Notes: generated from the sequence alone by a model not told the origin. DNA of 64,000 nucleotides from Azoarcus sp. CIB (GCF_001190925.1 NZ_CP011072.1:4960001-5024000), one strand, 5' to 3'. Positions 47,519 through 60,031 are shown, numbered from the stretch's first letter. Translations and numbers: made by a program.

Positions 47519-48438
47519 ACGGCCTGACCCTCGCCGAGCGGTATTTCGAGCGTTACGGCGGCGACCTGCTCGATGGTGAATTCGCCGCCTGGCGCGAGCG
47601 CATCGCGGTCGGACTCGCTGGCGATGGCTCCGACTGCCTCGGGTTCGACGATGAGCAGTCGCGCGACCACGACTGGGGTCCGGGCTTCTGCCTGTGGCTC
47701 ACCGACGCAGACCACGCCGCGATCGGCGCCGCGCTGCAGCGGGCCTACGAGCGGCTGCCGAAGTCGTTCGCCGGCTTCGGGCGCGCGGTGACCGAATGGG
47801 GCAGCGGACGGGTCGGGGTGCTCGAGACCGGCGCTTGGTACAAGCAATACGTCCGCCACCCCGACGGCCCGCAGACGCTTTTCGACTGGCTGCGCATTCC
47901 GGAAAAGGATCTGGCAGCCTGCACCGCCGGCCGCGTCTTCCACGACCCGCTCGACGACTTCTCGCGGCGCCGCCGCCGACTACTCTCGTTCTATCCCGAC
48001 GATGTCAGGCTCGCCAAGATCGGTGCCCGCTGCATGTCGATCGGCCAGTCGGGGCAGTACAACTTCGCCCGCGTGCTCGCACGTGGCGAGGTGTTCGCGG
48101 CGCGATACGCGGAGACGAAGTTCTGCAACGATCTGATGTCCCTCGTCTACCTGCTGAACCGCCGCTATGCACCGTATTACAAGTGGCTGCATCGCGGCCT
48201 GCTCGCTCTGCCGCGGCTGGGCCGCGTCGTCCATGCGCAGGTCAAGGCCCTGGTGTCTGCGGGCGATGCCGACGAGAAGCGGGCGCACATCGACGCGCTG
48301 TGCGCGGCAGCGATCGCCGAACTGCAGGCCGAAGGGCTGACCAGCTCAGACAGCCGCTTTCTCGTCGATCACGGTCCGCTGATCCACGAGCGCATCCACG
48401 ACCCCGCTTTGCGGCGCCTGAGCGTGCTGGTCGGCTGA
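47515..48438 (+). CDS. DUF4037 nucleotidyltransferase-like protein
   Basis: A 307-residue protein starting at GTG 47515, overlapping the stop of the previous gene. The N-terminal segment VGLAGDGSDCLGFDDEQSRDHDWGPGF resembles a nucleotidyltransferase active site (G-S-x-D-x-x-x-x-D-x-D), as found in DUF4037 proteins, followed by a helical C-terminal domain. It occupies the position of bssK in other operons. Its activity and target are unknown. Confidence 0.75.
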   Translation: MNGLTLAERYFERYGGDLLDGEFAAWRERIAVGLAGDGSDCLGFDDEQSRDHDWGPGFCLWLTDADHAAIGAALQRAYERLPKSFAGFGRAVTEWGSGRVGVLETGAWYKQYVRHPDGPQTLFDWLRIPEKDLAACTAGRVFHDPLDDFSRRRRRLLSFYPDDVRLAKIGARCMSIGQSGQYNFARVLARGEVFAARYAETKFCNDLMSLVYLLNRRYAPYYKWLHRGLLALPRLGRVVHAQVKALVSAGDADEKRAHIDALCAAAIAELQAEGLTSSDSRFLVDHGPLIHERIHDPALRRLSVLVG

Positions 48439-48461
48439 GCGAGCGCCAACGGAGACCCTTC

Positions 48462-49406
48462 ATGACGAAACGCGTACTGGTGATCGGCGGCAGTTATTTT
48501 TCCGGCCGGGTATTCGTCGAGGAAGCGCTGAAGATGCCCGGCGCCGAGCTGCACGTCTTCAACCGCGGCCATTTCCCGCTGCGCATGGAAGGCGTCACCG
48601 AGCATGTCGGCAACCGCGAGCACCCCGAGGAGGTCCGGGATGCGATCCCCGGTGGCGAATGGGACGCGGTTGTCGATTTCTGCGCCTACACGCCCGCTCA
48701 CGTTGAAACGCTGCTCGGGAATCTGCGCGGTCGGGTTCGCCAGTTTCTGCTGATCAGCACGACGACCGTCTACCGGAACCCAAGCGGCGGGCCGCTCGAC
48801 GAGAACGCCCCCCTGCTCGACGGTCCGCAGCCGGAACTGGGCGAATACGCCGGTTACGGCTATGAGAAATGCCTCGCCGAAGACGCGGCCCGGCGCGAAT
48901 GCGAGCGACTGGGGATCGGCCTTACTGTGCTGAGGCCGGCGATCATCTATGGCTATTACAACTACGCACCGCGCGAGACGTATTTTTTTGACCGCCTGCG
49001 TAACCGCGAACCCATCGTGATACCCGACCCCACGCGGTCGTCGTTCAATTTCATCTGGGTCGTGGATATGGCGCGCCTCCTGTGGCGCTGCATCGGAGAG
49101 CCCGGCGTGGTCGGGGAGACCTTCAATCTCGCCTCGGGCGAGGCGGTGACCTACTCGCGCATCGTCGAGGCGCTCGGCGGGATCGTCGGCAAGCCGGTCG
49201 AAACCTTGCCGCTGCCGGTCGGGGAAATCACGCGCCGCAACATTCCGCTGCCCTTCCCGCTCGACGGGCCGCTTCTTTACAGCGGCGCGAAGATCGACCG
49301 TCTTTTCGGGTTCGAGCACACGCCCTTCCACGTCGGCCTGCGTGAGGCGCTGAAGTACTACCTGATGACGAAACGACGCGAGGCCGCAGTTGGCGTGGCG
49401 CCATGA
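48462..49406 (+). CDS. NAD-dependent epimerase/dehydratase-like extended SDR
   Basis: This 314-residue extended SDR has a nucleotide-binding motif VLVIGGSYFSGRVFVEEAL and the catalytic YGYEK (Y-x-x-x-K) following a TTTVYRN segment. It resembles NAD-dependent nucleotide-sugar epimerases or chloroplast RNA-binding-type SDRs. ATG 48462 directly precedes the Rossmann motif. It lies 23 bases after the DUF4037 gene and overlaps the following amidohydrolase gene by 4 bases. Its role in toluene metabolism is not evident; it corresponds in position to bssL. Confidence 0.8.
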   Translation: MTKRVLVIGGSYFSGRVFVEEALKMPGAELHVFNRGHFPLRMEGVTEHVGNREHPEEVRDAIPGGEWDAVVDFCAYTPAHVETLLGNLRGRVRQFLLISTTTVYRNPSGGPLDENAPLLDGPQPELGEYAGYGYEKCLAEDAARRECERLGIGLTVLRPAIIYGYYNYAPRETYFFDRLRNREPIVIPDPTRSSFNFIWVVDMARLLWRCIGEPGVVGETFNLASGEAVTYSRIVEALGGIVGKPVETLPLPVGEITRRNIPLPFPLDGPLLYSGAKIDRLFGFEHTPFHVGLREALKYYLMTKRREAAVGVAP

Positions 49407-50959
49407 ATGCCGACCTGATCCTTTGCAATCTCGTTGCCTTCACGCCCGGAGCGCCGACTCACGGTGCGGACCTCGTCGCCATCCGCAATGGTCGTATCCT
49501 GCACGTGGGAAACCGCTCGGCGCGCGCGTCCCTCACAGGCCCGCACACGCAGGTCGTGGACTGCCAGGGGGCAACCCTGATTCCGGGTTTCAACGACGCG
49601 CACTGCCACCCGGTCGCCTTTGCGATGACAACCCGCCATGTCGATTGCGGGCCGCCGCGCGTCGCGAGTATCGCCGATCTCGTCGACGCCCTGCGCGCCC
49701 GTGCGGTCGAGACGCGCCCCGGCAACTGGCTGCGCGCGGCGAACTGCGACCCCGCGACTCTTGCCGAGCGACGGCTGCCGAACCGCTGGGAGCTTGACCT
49801 CGCGTCGCCCGCCCATCCGGTGATCGTCGTCGAGCGCAGCGGGCAACATTGCGTGCTCAACAGCCGCGCGCTCGCGCTATGCGGCATCGATGAGTCCGCG
49901 CGCTCGTCCGACGCCGGCGCAATTCACCGCGACTCCGCGAGCGGCCACGTCAACGGCATCGTATCCGGCAACCACGCCCAGGTCGCCGCCGCGCTGCCGC
50001 CGCTCGCGCCCGACGAGGTCGAGGCTGGATTGCGCGCTGCCGACCGCGTCTTCCTCGAATCGGGGATCACCTCCCTGCAGGACACGAGCTGGTCGAACAC
50101 GCCTGCACATTGGCACGCGATGGCCGACTACAAGCGGCGCGGCCTTGTCACACCGCGCGTATCCTTGTGCGTCGGCGCCGACAGCATCGAAGCGTTCGCC
50201 GAGCTGGGGTTGCGCACCGGAAGCCCCCATCGCGACTGCGCGCCGGAAGCGCTGCGCATCGGCGCGGCGAAGATCGCGCTCGACGAGAGCACGGGCGATC
50301 CGGATCCGCCGCAGGCGCTGCTCGACGCCACCGCGCTCGCGGCGCACTGTGCCGGGTTCCAGCTCGCATTCCACGTGCCGGACCTCGTGCTGCTCGACCG
50401 CTCGCTCAACACGCTCGCATGGTTGGACGAGGCCGGCCTCACACCGTCGCTGCGGCCGCGCTTCGAGCACTGCCCGGCCTGCCCGCGCGAATGGCTGGAC
50501 CGCGTCGCCGCGAGCGGCGCGATCGTCGTCGCCCAGCCCGCGCTGCTGCCGCTGGCCGCGCCGGCGCTGCATGCCTCTCCGCCCGACCCGGCGCAGCCCC
50601 CGCTCTTCCCGTTCCGCTCCTTCCTGCGCCACGGCATCCCGCTCGCGTTCGGCTCCGATGCGCCGCTCGCGTCCTGTGCGCCGCTCGAAGGCCTGAAAGC
50701 CGCCGTCACACGGCGCGACGATGCAGGCCGCGCGGTTGCCGCCGAAGAAGCGATTGCGCTCGCCGAGGCGCTGCGTCTCTACACCCGGGGCGGCGCGTGC
50801 GCGAGCGGCGATGAGGACGCGACCGGGACGATCGCAGCCGGCCGGCGCGCCGACCTCGTGCTGATCGAAGGCGCAGGCGATTGGGCTGGAGCCGCCGACC
50901 TGGCGCGGGCTCGCGTCGCGATGACCCTGATCGGCGGACGGGTGGTGTGGGCGCGCTAG
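49403..50959 (+). CDS. YtcJ-type amidohydrolase
   Basis: A 518-residue amidohydrolase of the Amidohydro_3 (YtcJ) type. Metal-binding HxH is in GFNDAHCHP, followed by LQDTSWSN, the Lys-region AKIALDES and a conserved FGSDAPLASCAPLEGLKAAV near the end. The substrate is unknown; members hydrolyse amides or related C-N bonds. It is the last gene of the bss-linked run and ends 68 bases before a convergent gene. The connection to toluene degradation is by operon position only. Confidence 0.85.
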   Translation: MNADLILCNLVAFTPGAPTHGADLVAIRNGRILHVGNRSARASLTGPHTQVVDCQGATLIPGFNDAHCHPVAFAMTTRHVDCGPPRVASIADLVDALRARAVETRPGNWLRAANCDPATLAERRLPNRWELDLASPAHPVIVVERSGQHCVLNSRALALCGIDESARSSDAGAIHRDSASGHVNGIVSGNHAQVAAALPPLAPDEVEAGLRAADRVFLESGITSLQDTSWSNTPAHWHAMADYKRRGLVTPRVSLCVGADSIEAFAELGLRTGSPHRDCAPEALRIGAAKIALDESTGDPDPPQALLDATALAAHCAGFQLAFHVPDLVLLDRSLNTLAWLDEAGLTPSLRPRFEHCPACPREWLDRVAASGAIVVAQPALLPLAAPALHASPPDPAQPPLFPFRSFLRHGIPLAFGSDAPLASCAPLEGLKAAVTRRDDAGRAVAAEEAIALAEALRLYTRGGACASGDEDATGTIAAGRRADLVLIEGAGDWAGAADLARARVAMTLIGGRVVWAR

Positions 50960-51027
50960 CGCCGCAAGCGCATCCGCTGCGCACGGGGCCATACGGGAAC
51001 CGCGCCGGGCAGCGGCCGCTTACGGCG

Positions 51028-54000
51028 CTACTGCCCGTTCGCCCTGAGCGGCCACGGCGCCGCCTTGACCCATCCGTCAAAGTCGCCCACCGGCATCGGC
51101 GGGCCGACGTAATAGCCTTGCGCCTCGTCGCATCCGAGGGCGATCAGGCGTTCGAAGATTTCCCGGTTCTCGACGCCTTCGGCAATCACCCGGATACCCA
51201 GGCTGTGGCCGAGCTCTATCGTGGAATGCACGATCACTCCGGCATCGCGGTCTTGCAGCATCGGAAGCACGAACGACTTGTCGATCTTGATCGCATCGAT
51301 GGGCAGTTTCTGCACATACGCGAGCGACGACCAGCCGGTGCCGAAATCGTCGATGACGATGCGAAAGCCCCGGTCGCTCAGGCGACCGAGCGTCGTTTGG
51401 GCAGCATGCGGATCCACCATGATCGAGCTCTCCGTGATCTCGAGTTCGATCCAGCGCGCCTCCGCGCCCCAGGTGATCAGCGCGTTCTGCAGGTATTCGT
51501 TCAGGCGCGGATCGGCCAGATTGCGCGCCGACAGGTTGATCGCGATCGGCACGCGCAAACGCTTCTGCTGCCAGCGGTGGCAGGCCGCCAGAGCGGCGTC
51601 TGCGACCCAGCGCGTGAGCGGCGCGATGAGTCCCGTGCTCTCGATGAGCGGGACGAAACCATCGGGAGAAATGAGGCCGTAGAACGGATGCTGCCAGCGC
51701 GTCAGGGCTTCGAGCGCGACGATTTCGCGGGTATTGAGATCGAGCTTGGGCTGGCAGTAGAGCACCAGTTCGCGCCTTGCGATCCCCGCGCGCAATTCCC
51801 CCATCAGCTGCAAGCGGCGCGGATTGTACGGATCCTGCTCGGCGCTGTAGAGCGAGTGGGACTTTCCGTCCTGCTGCGCGCGGTAGAGCGCGACTTCCGC
51901 GTGGCGCATCAGGACTCCCGCTTCGTCGCCATGACCGGGAAAGATCGCGAGGCCGACGTTGGCGCCGATCTCAATGCCGAAATCGGCAAGCTCGAACGCT
52001 TCCTCGAAGCGGGCGACGAGGCGCTCGGCCAGTTCCGAGGCGGCCTGGGCGCCGAGACCGGGACAGAGCACGGCGAATTCGCGGTCGCCGCAATAGGCGA
52101 GCGCGTCGTCCGGGTGCAGTACGGACCGGATCCGCGGGCCGATATCCTGTAGCAGGCGGTCGCCGTGCGTCTGGCCCAGCGTGTAGGTGATCTCCTTGAA
52201 ACGCTCCAGCGAAACGATCAGCAAGGCGAATGGCCGGCCGGCGGCACGCGCGGCGGCGACCGCCTGCTGCAGCATCTCCGTGAGCTGCGCGCGATTGGGC
52301 AGATCGGTGGTGGCGTCGAAGAACGCGAGGTGCCGGACCCTTTCCTCGGCGACCTTGCGAGCCTTGAGGCTGCGCTGCAGCGACCGCTTGTTCGAAATGA
52401 GCTGCCGGGCCAAGGCGACGAGGTCCACGTTCTGGGTCGCGAGCTCTTGCTGCAAGGCGTCGCGCGCCTGCTTCATCGTCACCAGGTTCCGCACGCGGGC
52501 GCGCAGCTCGTGCGGCGAGAACGGCTTGGTGACATAGTCCTGCACCGATTCGGCCAGCAGTTTCAAGCGCAGCTCGGCATCGGCGCTCGCCGAAAGCATC
52601 AGCACCGGCAGCTGGGCGAGCGCCGGGCGGGCGCGCAGTTCGCGCACCAGTTGATCGCCGTCGAGCGTCGGCATCACCAGATCCGTGACGACGAGGTCCG
52701 GCGGCTCGGCGAGCGCCAGCGCGAGGGCCGCCGCCCCATCGGCAGCCGGCGCGACGCGATAGTCGGCGCCGAGCACCTCGACGATGTATTGCCGCATGTC
52801 GGCATTGTCCTCGGCGACGATGACGAGCGGCAGGTCGTCCGCCGCGGGCCGATCGCGCTCAACCGCCTTCACCGCGTCGAAGGGCTTCACGGCCCCGATG
52901 ACCGCATCGATGTCCCGCAACTCGTCCGCCGCAGGTCCGGCTTCGCGCCCGGGCGCGACCGCCGATCGCCGCGGCAGTTGCACCTCGAACAGCGCACCGC
53001 CTTCGGGCGCGTCCGATACCGCCACCGTTCCCCCGTGCAGTTCGGCGAATTCCTTCACGATCGCGAGGCCCAGTCCGGTTCCCCCGAATCCGCGCATTTC
53101 GCCGCCCCGCCCCTGTGCGAATCGATCGAAGATGACCGGGCGCATGTCCGGCGCCACGCCCGGCCCGCTATCGCTCACGCGGAGCAGCACGCGGTCTGCC
53201 CCCAGGGCTTCGAGCGCACATCGGACTCGCCCGCCGATCGGCGTGAATTTGAAGGCGTTGGACAACAGGTTCAGCACGATGCGGGTCATCTTTTCGGAAT
53301 CCGCTGCGGCGACAAGCGTAGCGGGCGTCGCCACTTCGTAAGCGACGGAACGCTGCGGCGCGAGTGCTTCGAAATGGGCCGCAACCGTGCGGACCAGATG
53401 TGCAAGATCGACCTGCAGACAGTTCGCCCGCAGCTGGCCGGCGTCGAGCTTTGCGAGGTCGAGCAACTCATTGACCTGCTTGAGCAGCATCGCCGCGTTG
53501 CGATGGATGACTCCGACGTCGCGGCGCTGCAAGTCGGTGAGATTGTCCCCGTGCGCCAACATCGACTCGGCAGGCCCCATGATCAGCGCCAGCGGCGTGC
53601 GCAACTCGTGGCTCAGGTTGGCGAAGAAACCGTTCTTCAGCGCGTCGAGCTGACGCACTTTGTCAATGAGCTGCTGCAATTCCGCGTTCTTGTGCGCGAG
53701 CTCGATCTCTGCGTGCTTCTTCTCGGTGATGTTGCGGCCTTCCGGCAGCAGAAAGACGACCCGCCCCTGCTCGTCCCGCACCGGCTGCAGCGAGAAGTCG
53801 ATGACGACCCGCTCCTTGCCCGCGGCGGCCCCGTACACTTCGAGATCGCATCGGACGAATTCGCCTGTCCGCGCCCGTCGCACGAGATCATGCGCGACCT
53901 CGCGCAACTCTTCCGACACGGCCCACCAGCGCGCTTCCCAGAAAGGCTTGCCCCGTATGTCATCGAGCTGCACGCCGGCCCCGTCGAGCGCCCGCCGGGA

Positions 54001-54177
54001 GATATCGACGATCCGGCCTTCCGGGTCGAGCAGCCCCACGAACTCGAACATGCCGTCGAGGATGATGCGTGCCAGTTTCTGCCGAAATGTCGCATCGTCG
54101 TCGGACTCGTTGAGGACCGAATCGCGAACGCGAACCGTTGACGCCTCGGAGAATAACTGACGATCGAACGTCGACAT
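51028..54177 (-). CDS. Hybrid sensor kinase with receiver, degenerate GGDEF and EAL domains
   Basis: This 1049-residue cytoplasmic protein carries, in order: PAS (about 40-155), histidine kinase with His190 in ANLSHELRTPLALIMG, ATPase with GGTGLGLAIVKEFAELHGG (about 365), receiver (450-570, phospho-acceptor D499 in VVTDLVMP), GGDEF-type domain (about 640-800) whose motif is degraded to GDREF, and an intact-looking EAL phosphodiesterase (about 815-1045: ALEALTRW, DDFGTGWSS, IKIDKSF). It probably degrades cyclic di-GMP under the control of its own kinase. It faces the end of the bss run and is transcribed alone. Confidence 0.87.
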   Translation of the reverse strand: MSTFDRQLFSEASTVRVRDSVLNESDDDATFRQKLARIILDGMFEFVGLLDPEGRIVDISRRALDGAGVQLDDIRGKPFWEARWWAVSEELREVAHDLVRRARTGEFVRCDLEVYGAAAGKERVVIDFSLQPVRDEQGRVVFLLPEGRNITEKKHAEIELAHKNAELQQLIDKVRQLDALKNGFFANLSHELRTPLALIMGPAESMLAHGDNLTDLQRRDVGVIHRNAAMLLKQVNELLDLAKLDAGQLRANCLQVDLAHLVRTVAAHFEALAPQRSVAYEVATPATLVAAADSEKMTRIVLNLLSNAFKFTPIGGRVRCALEALGADRVLLRVSDSGPGVAPDMRPVIFDRFAQGRGGEMRGFGGTGLGLAIVKEFAELHGGTVAVSDAPEGGALFEVQLPRRSAVAPGREAGPAADELRDIDAVIGAVKPFDAVKAVERDRPAADDLPLVIVAEDNADMRQYIVEVLGADYRVAPAADGAAALALALAEPPDLVVTDLVMPTLDGDQLVRELRARPALAQLPVLMLSASADAELRLKLLAESVQDYVTKPFSPHELRARVRNLVTMKQARDALQQELATQNVDLVALARQLISNKRSLQRSLKARKVAEERVRHLAFFDATTDLPNRAQLTEMLQQAVAAARAAGRPFALLIVSLERFKEITYTLGQTHGDRLLQDIGPRIRSVLHPDDALAYCGDREFAVLCPGLGAQAASELAERLVARFEEAFELADFGIEIGANVGLAIFPGHGDEAGVLMRHAEVALYRAQQDGKSHSLYSAEQDPYNPRRLQLMGELRAGIARRELVLYCQPKLDLNTREIVALEALTRWQHPFYGLISPDGFVPLIESTGLIAPLTRWVADAALAACHRWQQKRLRVPIAINLSARNLADPRLNEYLQNALITWGAEARWIELEITESSIMVDPHAAQTTLGRLSDRGFRIVIDDFGTGWSSLAYVQKLPIDAIKIDKSFVLPMLQDRDAGVIVHSTIELGHSLGIRVIAEGVENREIFERLIALGCDEAQGYYVGPPMPVGDFDGWVKAAPWPLRANGQ

Positions 54178-54408
54178 GCGTTACCTTCTACGGCCGAACC
54201 CTGCCGCCGGCTGCCCGGGGTCACGTTACGAGGGGATCCGATACGCAGTTGCACTTCCCGGGCCACAATGTGCTGCGAGGCGCCGTTCCGAGGTAATGAA
54301 CGAGGGCTGGTGGTCGGACGACCCATATCGTTTGTTCGACAATTGCTCGGCCGATTGATTCCGCGGTTCCGCATACTGCGCCTCGCGCGGCCAAGGGCAC
54401 TCCCTGGC

Positions 54409-55038
54409 TCAGCCGGCGCTGCGCCGCGGATTAAGACTGTAGCGTGCGGTCAGGGACGCCTGGCCGAGGACATGCCCTTCGATCGTCCGCAGCACGTCCG
54501 GCCCGGTGAACCGCCCCTCCAGCGGACAACGATCGAAATCGACCGCGTAGAGCGTGAAGACGTAGCGGTGCACGCGCTCGTCGTTCCACGGCGGGCACGG
54601 ACCGTCGTAGCCGAAGTACAGCCCCGCCATGTGCTCGTCGCCGGCAAAGCCGCGCGTGAAGTCGTTGAGCCCGTGCCGTGCGCCGTGCCGCGCCGCGGGC
54701 CCCGGCTTTCCACGCGGCATGACGCCGTCGGAGAATTTCCCCTCGGCGACGCCGCGGTACGCGGCAGGCAGATCGACGAGCACCCAGTGGAAGAAGTCGA
54801 CGCGCGGCATCGACTCGGGAATCACGATATCGTCGCGGTTGATCTGCTCGAAACGGCTCGGCACATCCGGATCGTGGCACAGCAGCACGAAGGAACGCGT
54901 GCCGGCCGGCGGCTCGTTCCACGTGAAGGCCGGGCTGCGGTTGGCGCCGAAGCGGAAACGGCGTTCGGCGTCCACCACCGCGAAGGCGTTGCGGTCCGGC
55001 AGGCGCCGGTTGTCGCCGAAACTGCTGGTCAGACGCAT
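54409..55038 (-). CDS. PEBP/YbhB-YbcL family protein
   Basis: A 209-residue protein of the phosphatidylethanolamine-binding (Raf kinase inhibitor-like) family, with FVLLCHDPDVPS, the FFHWVLVDLPA block and FGYDGPCPPWNDE. The start at ATG 55038 follows CAGGAGA. It lies 62 bases downstream of bbsH in the same direction, and so may be cotranscribed with the bbs operon. No pathway role is known. The 231 bases between it and the hybrid kinase gene (54178-54408) hold nothing I recognise. Confidence 0.85.
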   Translation of the reverse strand: MRLTSSFGDNRRLPDRNAFAVVDAERRFRFGANRSPAFTWNEPPAGTRSFVLLCHDPDVPSRFEQINRDDIVIPESMPRVDFFHWVLVDLPAAYRGVAEGKFSDGVMPRGKPGPAARHGARHGLNDFTRGFAGDEHMAGLYFGYDGPCPPWNDERVHRYVFTLYAVDFDRCPLEGRFTGPDVLRTIEGHVLGQASLTARYSLNPRRSAG

Positions 55039-55100
55039 GGTGTGTCTCCTGCACGCGAAGCGGCCCTCGCCCGGCCGCTCCGCCATTCAGGTGATGCCTG

Positions 55101-55871
55101 TCAGGCGCCGCGGAATTCGGGCGCGCGCCGTTCGCCGAAGGCCTTGAAACCTTCCTTGCGGTCCTCGGTATCGCGCAGCACGCCCCACAGCAGGTGCGAG
55201 TACAGGATCCCATGCTCGAGCGGCATATCCAGGCCCAGCACCGCGGCTTGCTTGGTCGCCTGCACGCTCAGCGGCGCCGCGCTGGCGATCTTCTCCGCGT
55301 ACGTTCGCGCCAGGTCCGCGAGCGCCGACGGCTCGACCACGTCGCTGACAAGCCCGTAGCGCAGCGCCTCCTCCGCAGAGATCATCTCGCCCGTCAGCAG
55401 CATCTTCATCGCCACCGCCTGCGGGATCGCGCGCGGCAGCGCCTGCGTGCCGTTGAGGCCGGCGAGGCTCGCGACCTTCACTTCGGTCAGCCCGAACTTG
55501 GCATTCGACGAGGCGATCCGCATGTCGCACGCAAGCGCCATCTCGAGCCCGCCACCCACCGCGTAGCCGTTGATCGCGGCGATGATCGGCTTCCACATCT
55601 TCATGTGCGGCAGGATCGGCTGGCCCTCGCGCAGATAGGTCGCTGCCATGCACTCGGTGGGCGGCGGTGCCTTCTTCATGTCCGTGCCTGTGCAGAACGC
55701 CTTTTCGCCAGCACCGGACAACACGGCCACGCGGATGTCGGGGTCGGTACGCACGCGCGCCCAGATTTCGGCGAGATCGCAGGTCGATTCCGGGTCGAGC
55801 GAGTTCATCGCTTCCGGACGGTTCAGGGTGACGTAGGCGACGTGATTCTTTACTTCCAGCGTTACCGGCAT
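55101..55871 (-). CDS. bbsH: (E)-2-benzylidenesuccinyl-CoA (phenylitaconyl-CoA) hydratase
   Basis: This 256-residue crotonase has AGEKAFCTGTDMKKA and AINGYAVGGGLEMALACDMRIA for the oxyanion hole and FGLTEVKVASLAGLNGTQ. As BbsH it hydrates phenylitaconyl-CoA to 2-(alpha-hydroxybenzyl)succinyl-CoA in the toluene beta-oxidation pathway. Last bbs gene in order, 35 bases downstream of bbsG. Assignment rests on gene order and family. Confidence 0.87.
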   Translation of the reverse strand: MPVTLEVKNHVAYVTLNRPEAMNSLDPESTCDLAEIWARVRTDPDIRVAVLSGAGEKAFCTGTDMKKAPPPTECMAATYLREGQPILPHMKMWKPIIAAINGYAVGGGLEMALACDMRIASSNAKFGLTEVKVASLAGLNGTQALPRAIPQAVAMKMLLTGEMISAEEALRYGLVSDVVEPSALADLARTYAEKIASAAPLSVQATKQAAVLGLDMPLEHGILYSHLLWGVLRDTEDRKEGFKAFGERRAPEFRGA

Positions 55872-55906
55872 TGCTGTTCTCCTCTCTTCCTTTACTCCGG
55901 CCCGCC

Positions 55907-57127
55907 TCAGGCGGCCATGAACGGACTGTAGGTGCGGCCGTCCGCGAGCAACTTCTTAGCGATCGACATGCGATGAATTTCAGATGCGCCCTCGACGATC
56001 CGCCAGATCCGCACCATCCGCGAGACGTATTCGATGCCCAGCTCGCGCGACAATCCGAGGCCACCGTGCAACTGGATCGCGCGGTCGGCGACACGCGTGA
56101 GCATTTCGGTCGCGGCGATCTTCAGGGACGACGCCTCGATGCGCAGATCCTTGTGGCCCTGATCCGACTTCCAGGCGGTGTAGTAGAGCTGCAGCCGGAC
56201 CTGCTCGAGTTCGACGGTCGAATCGGCGATCCAGTTTTGCACCGTCTGACGCTCGGCGAGCGGCTCGCCGAAGGTCTTCCGCAGGTTCGCCTGCTCGATC
56301 ATCATCTGGATCAGCCGCTCGGCCATGCCGGTGCAGTGCGCCGCGAGTTCGATCCGCCGCACGCCGAAGCGGTTCTGCAGCGGAATGAAGGCATCGCCGA
56401 CCTCGCCCAACACTGCGTCGTCGCCGACCCGCACGTTATCGAGATAGACGGTCCAGGTCGGCATCGCGCCGATCACCGGAATCTCGGCGCCGATGCGCAG
56501 TCCCGGCGTATCCTTGTCGAGGATGAAGGCAGTCAAGCGCCGCTTGGTCGCCGCCTCCCTGTCAGTCACCGCGATGCAGATGAAGAACAGATCGTCCTTG
56601 TCGCACTTGCTGATGAAGATCTTCGACCCGTTGATGACCCACTGCCCGTCAACGCGCACCGCCGTGGTTGTGAGGCCGCTGATGTCGGAGCCCGCGCCCG
56701 GTTCGGTCGCCATCATTGCGGATTCGATCTCCCCGCGGCAGTAGCGTCGCAGGTATTTCTCACGCTGCGCCGGCGTGCCGCACTCGTCGAGGTAATAGAG
56801 GTTAGGGGCATCGGGCGGCAGCGTGAAGCCGTGATGCGAGAAACCGATCAACGACTTCGACATTTCCTCGACAACGAGGGTCTTGGCGAACATGCCGAGC
56901 CCCTGTCCACCAAGTTTCTCGTCGACCTCGATGCCCCAGAAGCCCATCTCCCTGGTCATGTTCATCAGCCGAGCATGATCGGCGGCCGGCAGCAGCGTGT
57001 ACCCGTCGGTCCACATCCGCATCTCCCGCTCCAGCAAGACCTTTTCCAGCGGCATCAGCTCGTTGGCGGTGAACCGCCGGGCCACCTCCTTGAGCATCAT
57101 CTGTTCTTCGGATAAGGAAAAATCCAT
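55907..57127 (-). CDS. bbsG: (R)-benzylsuccinyl-CoA dehydrogenase
   Basis: This 406-residue acyl-CoA dehydrogenase has [31 protein letters not shown], and [35 protein letters not shown], in which the Glu of VEGAS is at the catalytic-base position. BbsG oxidises (R)-benzylsuccinyl-CoA to (E)-phenylitaconyl-CoA and passes electrons to an electron-transfer flavoprotein. ATG 57127 has no strong competitor. It lies 52 bases after a small zinc-motif protein gene. Confidence 0.9.
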   Translation of the reverse strand: MDFSLSEEQMMLKEVARRFTANELMPLEKVLLEREMRMWTDGYTLLPAADHARLMNMTREMGFWGIEVDEKLGGQGLGMFAKTLVVEEMSKSLIGFSHHGFTLPPDAPNLYYLDECGTPAQREKYLRRYCRGEIESAMMATEPGAGSDISGLTTTAVRVDGQWVINGSKIFISKCDKDDLFFICIAVTDREAATKRRLTAFILDKDTPGLRIGAEIPVIGAMPTWTVYLDNVRVGDDAVLGEVGDAFIPLQNRFGVRRIELAAHCTGMAERLIQMMIEQANLRKTFGEPLAERQTVQNWIADSTVELEQVRLQLYYTAWKSDQGHKDLRIEASSLKIAATEMLTRVADRAIQLHGGLGLSRELGIEYVSRMVRIWRIVEGASEIHRMSIAKKLLADGRTYSPFMAA

Positions 57128-57179
57128 TTTTTCGTCTCTTGTCCTGTAGTTATCGGGGCCGATCCGTCGAACTGCTTCT

Positions 57180-57464
57180 TCATTCGGCGTCGGAGCGCAT
57201 CAAAGACTCGAACATGTCCGCGATCGACGTGCTGCCGTTGTTGCGGCATTTCTCGGCAGCGGCCTTGACGCCGTCCTCGAAAACAGCCATCAGCGCCTCG
57301 CGGATCATCGCCGAGTCGTGACAGCCGCCGACCATGAGGCAGGCCGCATAGGGGTGGTATTCGCCCATGGCCACCGTCATGCCGCACTCGGGGCACTCGT
57401 GATGCGAGATACCGGCTGGCGCGGAATTGCCGACGCTGGCTTGTCGCAGTTGTTGCTTGTACAT
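57180..57464 (-). CDS. Small conserved protein of the bbs operon, possible zinc ribbon
   Basis: A 94-residue protein with HHECPECGMTVAMGEYHPYAACLMVGGC, so C-x2-C plus two later cysteines could bind zinc, and a helical C-terminal half (ALMAVFEDGVKAAAEKCRN). It lies between bbsF and bbsG and is in the operon direction. No function is known to me; it may be an accessory factor of the CoA-transferase or dehydrogenase. Confidence 0.75.
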   Translation of the reverse strand: MYKQQLRQASVGNSAPAGISHHECPECGMTVAMGEYHPYAACLMVGGCHDSAMIREALMAVFEDGVKAAAEKCRNNGSTSIADMFESLMRSDAE

Positions 57465-57543
57465 GATTCGTCCTCCTCCTGGCTCGATCCGCGTCCGTCA
57501 CGCGACTGCCTCGACGGTCGCCCGCATCACTGGTCGTCAACAG

Positions 57544-59989
<2,446 letters not shown>

Positions 59990-60031
59990 CTCACATTTCT
60001 CCTGCCCGTCGAGGGTCGCGCGCACCCGCCG

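Noticed and set aside
52165-54141. 658-codon open frame opposite the hybrid kinase gene.
   Set aside because: Low-complexity, Arg/His/Gln-rich translation without domains, antisense to a well-recognised multidomain protein.
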